Below, piece after piece: positions 17,607-19,763 of a DNA stretch of 19,763 nt (the stretch's first letter is position 1; the number at the start of each line of letters is the position of its first letter). The stretch lies in the NCBI GenBank assembly GCA_964424455.1, contig CAYRJA010000057.1, positions 1-19,763 on the forward strand, written 5' to 3'. The notes below the pieces were generated by a model. The model was not told the DNA's origin and searched no databases. It saw nothing but the letters and a program-made list of their open reading frames with translations. The DNA is from CAYRJA01 sp964424455 (GTDB lineage Bacteria > Bacteroidota > Bacteroidia > Chitinophagales > UBA10324). Position numbers and translations under genes: made by a program.

Positions 17607-17696
17607 ATGAGATTGGAAATGAGTAATACTAATAGTGGAAAACAAAAATCCTTTTCAGTTATTTCTGTTACCTCATTTCTTCTTTCTTCTTTCTAA
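17607..17696 (+). other. Possible 29-codon ORF in the rplW-rplB gap
   Basis: ATG 17607 opens a frame of 29 codons ending TAA at 17694-17696, 9 nt before the rplB ATG. The peptide would be Ser-rich and starts MRLEMSNTNSGKQ. The second half of the DNA (about 17652-17694) is mostly pyrimidine with repeated TTCTTTCTTCTTTC-like units, so the coding look may be accidental. It could be a leader peptide, a remnant of a repeat or an untranslated spacer. Confidence 0.2.
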
Positions 17697-17705
17697 TTTA
17701 GAATT

Positions 17706-18536
17706 ATGCCAGTTAAAAAATTTAAACCAGTCACTCCCGGCACCCGCTTTAAAATCGGGAATGCTTACTCTGAAATTACCGCTTCGAAACCGGAAAAGAG
17801 TTTGCTTGCTTCAGGGAATAAGTCCGGAGGTAGAAATAACAAAGGTCACCGTTCGATGCGCTACATTGGAGGCGGTCATAAGCAGATGTATAGAGTTATT
17901 GATTTTAAAAGAAACAAGCACGGTATCCCAGCTACAGTAAAAACAGTTGAGTACGATCCGAACCGCTCTGCATTCATCGCATTATTACACTATGCAGATG
18001 GTGAAAAGCGCTACATTCTTGCTCCAAGTGGCTTACAGGTAGGAACAAAAGTAGTTAGCGGTGAAGGAGTTGCCCCTGAAGTGGGTAATGCACTTTACCT
18101 CAAGGATATTCCACTGGGAACTATCATTCACAATATTGAAATGCGTCCGGGACAGGGTGCAGTTATCGCAAGAAGCGCCGGATCCTCTGCACAGCTTTCA
18201 GCTAAGGAAAATAATTTTGCAGTTATCAAATTGCCTTCAAGCGAAGTTCGCCGTGTATTACTTTCTTGTCTTGCCACTATTGGTTCTGCATCTAATCAGG
18301 ATCACAGTCTGGAAGTAAAAGGCAAAGCAGGTGCTAACCGGTGGAAAGGAATCCGTCCCCGCAACCGCGGTGTGGCAATGAACCCTGTAGATCATCCGAT
18401 GGGTGGTGGAGAAGGAAAAGCTTCCGGCGGACAACCGCGTTCAAGAACTAATGTTTACTCAAAAGGATTGAAAACACGTCACCCGAAGAATCCTTCCAGT
18501 AAATTCATCATCAGCAGAAGAAAGAAGAAAAACTAA
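17706..18536 (+). CDS. rplB: 50S ribosomal protein L2
   Basis: L2 is a universally conserved 23S rRNA-binding protein needed for subunit association and peptidyl transfer. The 276-residue length is standard. Signatures are MPVKKFKPVTPGTRFK at the start, NNKGHRSMRYIGGGHK and, near the C-terminus, GVAMNPVDHPMGGGEGK with the histidine of the VDHP motif that lies close to the peptidyl-transferase centre. The Lys/Arg-rich tail ends SRRKKKN. It is preceded by a 115-bp gap and followed by rpsS at 18 nt. Confidence 0.97.
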   Translation: MPVKKFKPVTPGTRFKIGNAYSEITASKPEKSLLASGNKSGGRNNKGHRSMRYIGGGHKQMYRVIDFKRNKHGIPATVKTVEYDPNRSAFIALLHYADGEKRYILAPSGLQVGTKVVSGEGVAPEVGNALYLKDIPLGTIIHNIEMRPGQGAVIARSAGSSAQLSAKENNFAVIKLPSSEVRRVLLSCLATIGSASNQDHSLEVKGKAGANRWKGIRPRNRGVAMNPVDHPMGGGEGKASGGQPRSRTNVYSKGLKTRHPKNPSSKFIISRRKKKN

Positions 18537-18554
18537 ACTATTAATAATTAATTC

Positions 18555-18833
18555 ATGAGTCGTTCAATTAAGAAAGGTCCTTATGTTGACCACAATTTAC
18601 AGAAGAAGGTAGATGTGCTGAATGCAGCGAACAAAAAAACGGTGGTAAAAACATGGTCGCGCCGCAGTACTATTACTCCTGAGTTTGTGGGGCATACATT
18701 TGCTGTTCATAATGGAAATAAATTTATTCCGATTTATGTAACTGAAAACATGGTGGGTCATAAACTTGGCGAATTTGCTCCAACCCGCAACTTTAAATCA
18801 CACTCTTCACGAAAACTTGAAACGACCACTTAA
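18555..18833 (+). CDS. rpsS: 30S ribosomal protein S19
   Basis: S19 binds 16S rRNA in the small-subunit head with S13 and contacts the A-site region. The product is 92 residues, with MSRSIKKGPYVDHNLQKKV, TWSRRSTITPEFVGHTFAVHN and GHKLGEFAPTRNFKSH, all diagnostic. It is the last ribosomal gene of the module: a strong terminator begins 33 nt after its stop, where rplV normally follows. Confidence 0.97.
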   Translation: MSRSIKKGPYVDHNLQKKVDVLNAANKKTVVKTWSRRSTITPEFVGHTFAVHNGNKFIPIYVTENMVGHKLGEFAPTRNFKSHSSRKLETTT

Positions 18834-18866
18834 CAGAAACGGATTAGTTAAGCAGTTATTATTTCC

Positions 18867-18897
18867 AAAGGCGAGGCATTGATGCTTCGCCTTTTTA
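18867..18897 (+). terminator. Intrinsic terminator ending the S10 module
   Basis: AAAGGCGAGGCA (18867-18878) and TGCTTCGCCTTT (18883-18894) pair over 12 bp with one G-T wobble around a TTGA loop, and run into TTTTT. This is a strong rho-independent terminator directly after rpsS. Confidence 0.9.
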
Positions 18898-18913
18898 GTT
18901 AAATTTACTTCTC

Positions 18914-19408
18914 ATGATACAGGAAATCAGGTATAAAACCAAGACACACACCCTTCCTTCCCTGTTCCTGCTGGTTTATATAATGACTATGGCCGGAATG
19001 ACCATCATGCTGGCGTTGATTATGCTGGGGGCAGGAGTATGGTTGAGCATGGCTGTATTCATGGGAGTAATAATCTTTACTATGGGATTATTTGCAGGTG
19101 AAGGAGAATTTATCCTGAATAATGATGGAGTGTCTAAAAAGGTGAGGACAATGATCCCGTTAATTGGGAAGCGTGATAAAATTCAATTTCATAAATGGGA
19201 AGAAGTTGCTTCTTTCAAAAATGGGAAAGACATGAACCGCAGTTTACAGGAATATGAATATCTGAGAATAAAATTCCGCAGCGGTGGAGCATGGCAGATT
19301 ACCAACCAGAAAAATGATGCAGCGTTTCAACAATTTAAAAACAGTTTTATTGAAGCAGTTCAACAATTGAACATAGAAGTGCAAAGTCAGCAGGGAGCAG
19401 TATCATAA
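18914..19408 (+). CDS. Small membrane protein with PH-like soluble tail
   Basis: A 164-residue protein of unknown function. Two hydrophobic segments lie at about 14-38 (LFLLVYIMTMAGMTIMLALIML) and 41-62 (GVWLSMAVFMGVIIFTMGLFAG), forming a membrane hairpin. A cytoplasmic tail follows with GEFILNNDGVSKKVRTMIPL and YLRIKFRSGGAWQITN, a pattern like bacterial PH-domain membrane proteins. The ATG is 17 nt after the S10 terminator, so the gene is not part of that operon. Its stop at 19408 is in the same frame as the next ORF. The function cannot be assigned. Confidence 0.72.
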   Translation: MIQEIRYKTKTHTLPSLFLLVYIMTMAGMTIMLALIMLGAGVWLSMAVFMGVIIFTMGLFAGEGEFILNNDGVSKKVRTMIPLIGKRDKIQFHKWEEVASFKNGKDMNRSLQEYEYLRIKFRSGGAWQITNQKNDAAFQQFKNSFIEAVQQLNIEVQSQQGAVS

Positions 19409-19423
19409 ACAGAGAATCATCGT

Positions 19424-19636
19424 TTGTCTCATACCATCACTCAAAAGAAAACATTTTATGAAACCGTTTGGGCAAAAATTTTTGTATGGCTGATGATATT
19501 ATTAGTAGCTGGATTGATAATTATTCTTGTTTCGCATCCGGATTATATTCATACACAAACATGGTTCCGGTTTGCTTTCATCATTATTCCGGGAATCGGA
19601 TATATTTTATTCAGAATTTACGGAAAGAAGAAATGA
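19424..19636 (+). CDS. Possible small two-segment membrane protein, TTG start
   Basis: A 70-residue ORF with two hydrophobic segments (IFVWLMILLVAGLIIILVS and FRFAFIIIPGIGYILFRIYG) and a basic end GKKK, which fits an inner-membrane hairpin. The only plausible start is TTG 19424; the first in-frame Met is residue 24, inside the first segment. It lies in the same frame as the preceding gene, five codons after that gene's TAA. A readthrough extension or a frame left by decay is therefore also possible. The amino-acid composition looks real. Confidence 0.5.
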   Translation: MSHTITQKKTFYETVWAKIFVWLMILLVAGLIIILVSHPDYIHTQTWFRFAFIIIPGIGYILFRIYGKKK

Positions 19637-19763
19637 TCTTTGCGAATTACAAATCCGGATTGTACTCTTCTTAATTTGTAGCTGATAATTCTTCATTCGG
19701 CAATTAGTATTGGTATTGTTGCATGAAAACTACAAGTAAAGGCAGGTAAGTATAAAAGAAAAA
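19637..19763. other. Right-edge flank without a clear gene
   Basis: 127 bp, AT-rich. It holds a 10-bp palindrome AATCCGGATT at 19652-19661 and TAATTTG, one base short of the -7 consensus. An ATG late in the flank opens only an 8-codon frame. A promoter for a gene beyond the window may lie here. Confidence 0.3.

Noticed and set aside
17635..17940. 101-codon GTG-started frame across the rplW-rplB gap
   Set aside because: Most of it overlaps the certain rplB gene in a different frame.
1..19763. tRNA, CRISPR array, insertion sequence or prophage
   Set aside because: No cloverleaf with a TTCRA arm, no regularly spaced repeats, and no transposase, integrase or phage gene was seen.

Overview
The window comes from a member of the Bacteroidota, at roughly 40 % GC by eye. 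Four things point there: a TonB-dependent receptor with an N-terminal carboxypeptidase-regulatory-like domain; a giant exported protein with a type IX secretion (T9SS)-type C-terminal domain; a PorV/PorQ-family outer-membrane protein; and promoters of the Bacteroidota type (-7 element TAnnTTTG, -33 TTG) with no obvious Shine-Dalgarno sequences. I cannot name the genus.

Layout. Positions 1-270 are non-coding, with a perfect 17-nt palindrome at the left edge and a -7-like element before the first gene. Positions 271-9087 are a tight three-gene cassette: TonB-dependent receptor, 1298-residue T9SS cargo, PorV-like protein. The gaps are 20 and 28 nt, and a strong terminator closes the unit. Next come greA and a HIT-family hydrolase (9172-10112). 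A GT4-like glycosyltransferase (10152-11477, minus strand) faces them. A small secreted protein built from two copies of one domain follows (11662-12480), then a soluble PAS-histidine kinase without an adjacent response regulator (12638-13798), then a lone urocanate hydratase, hutU (13898-15571).

From 15659 the front part of the S10 ribosomal operon runs rpsJ-rplC-rplD-rplW-rplB-rpsS. It has a textbook promoter directly after hutU and a strong terminator directly after rpsS. The usual next gene, rplV, is missing; two small membrane-protein ORFs follow instead. rpsL/rpsG/fusA are not upstream. The operon is therefore an isolated six-gene module, which is unusual and is either a real rearrangement or an assembly join. 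rplW and rplB are also separated by an unusually long 115-bp gap.

Functional reading. The first cassette looks like a cell-surface system. The PorV-like protein would help bring the large cargo's C-terminal domain to the T9SS attachment machinery, and the receptor would import or sense a ligand; the link to the receptor is inference from the operon. The remaining genes are housekeeping (transcript cleavage, nucleotide hydrolysis, histidine catabolism, ribosome) or single accessory genes. I saw no tRNA, rRNA, CRISPR array or insertion sequence.
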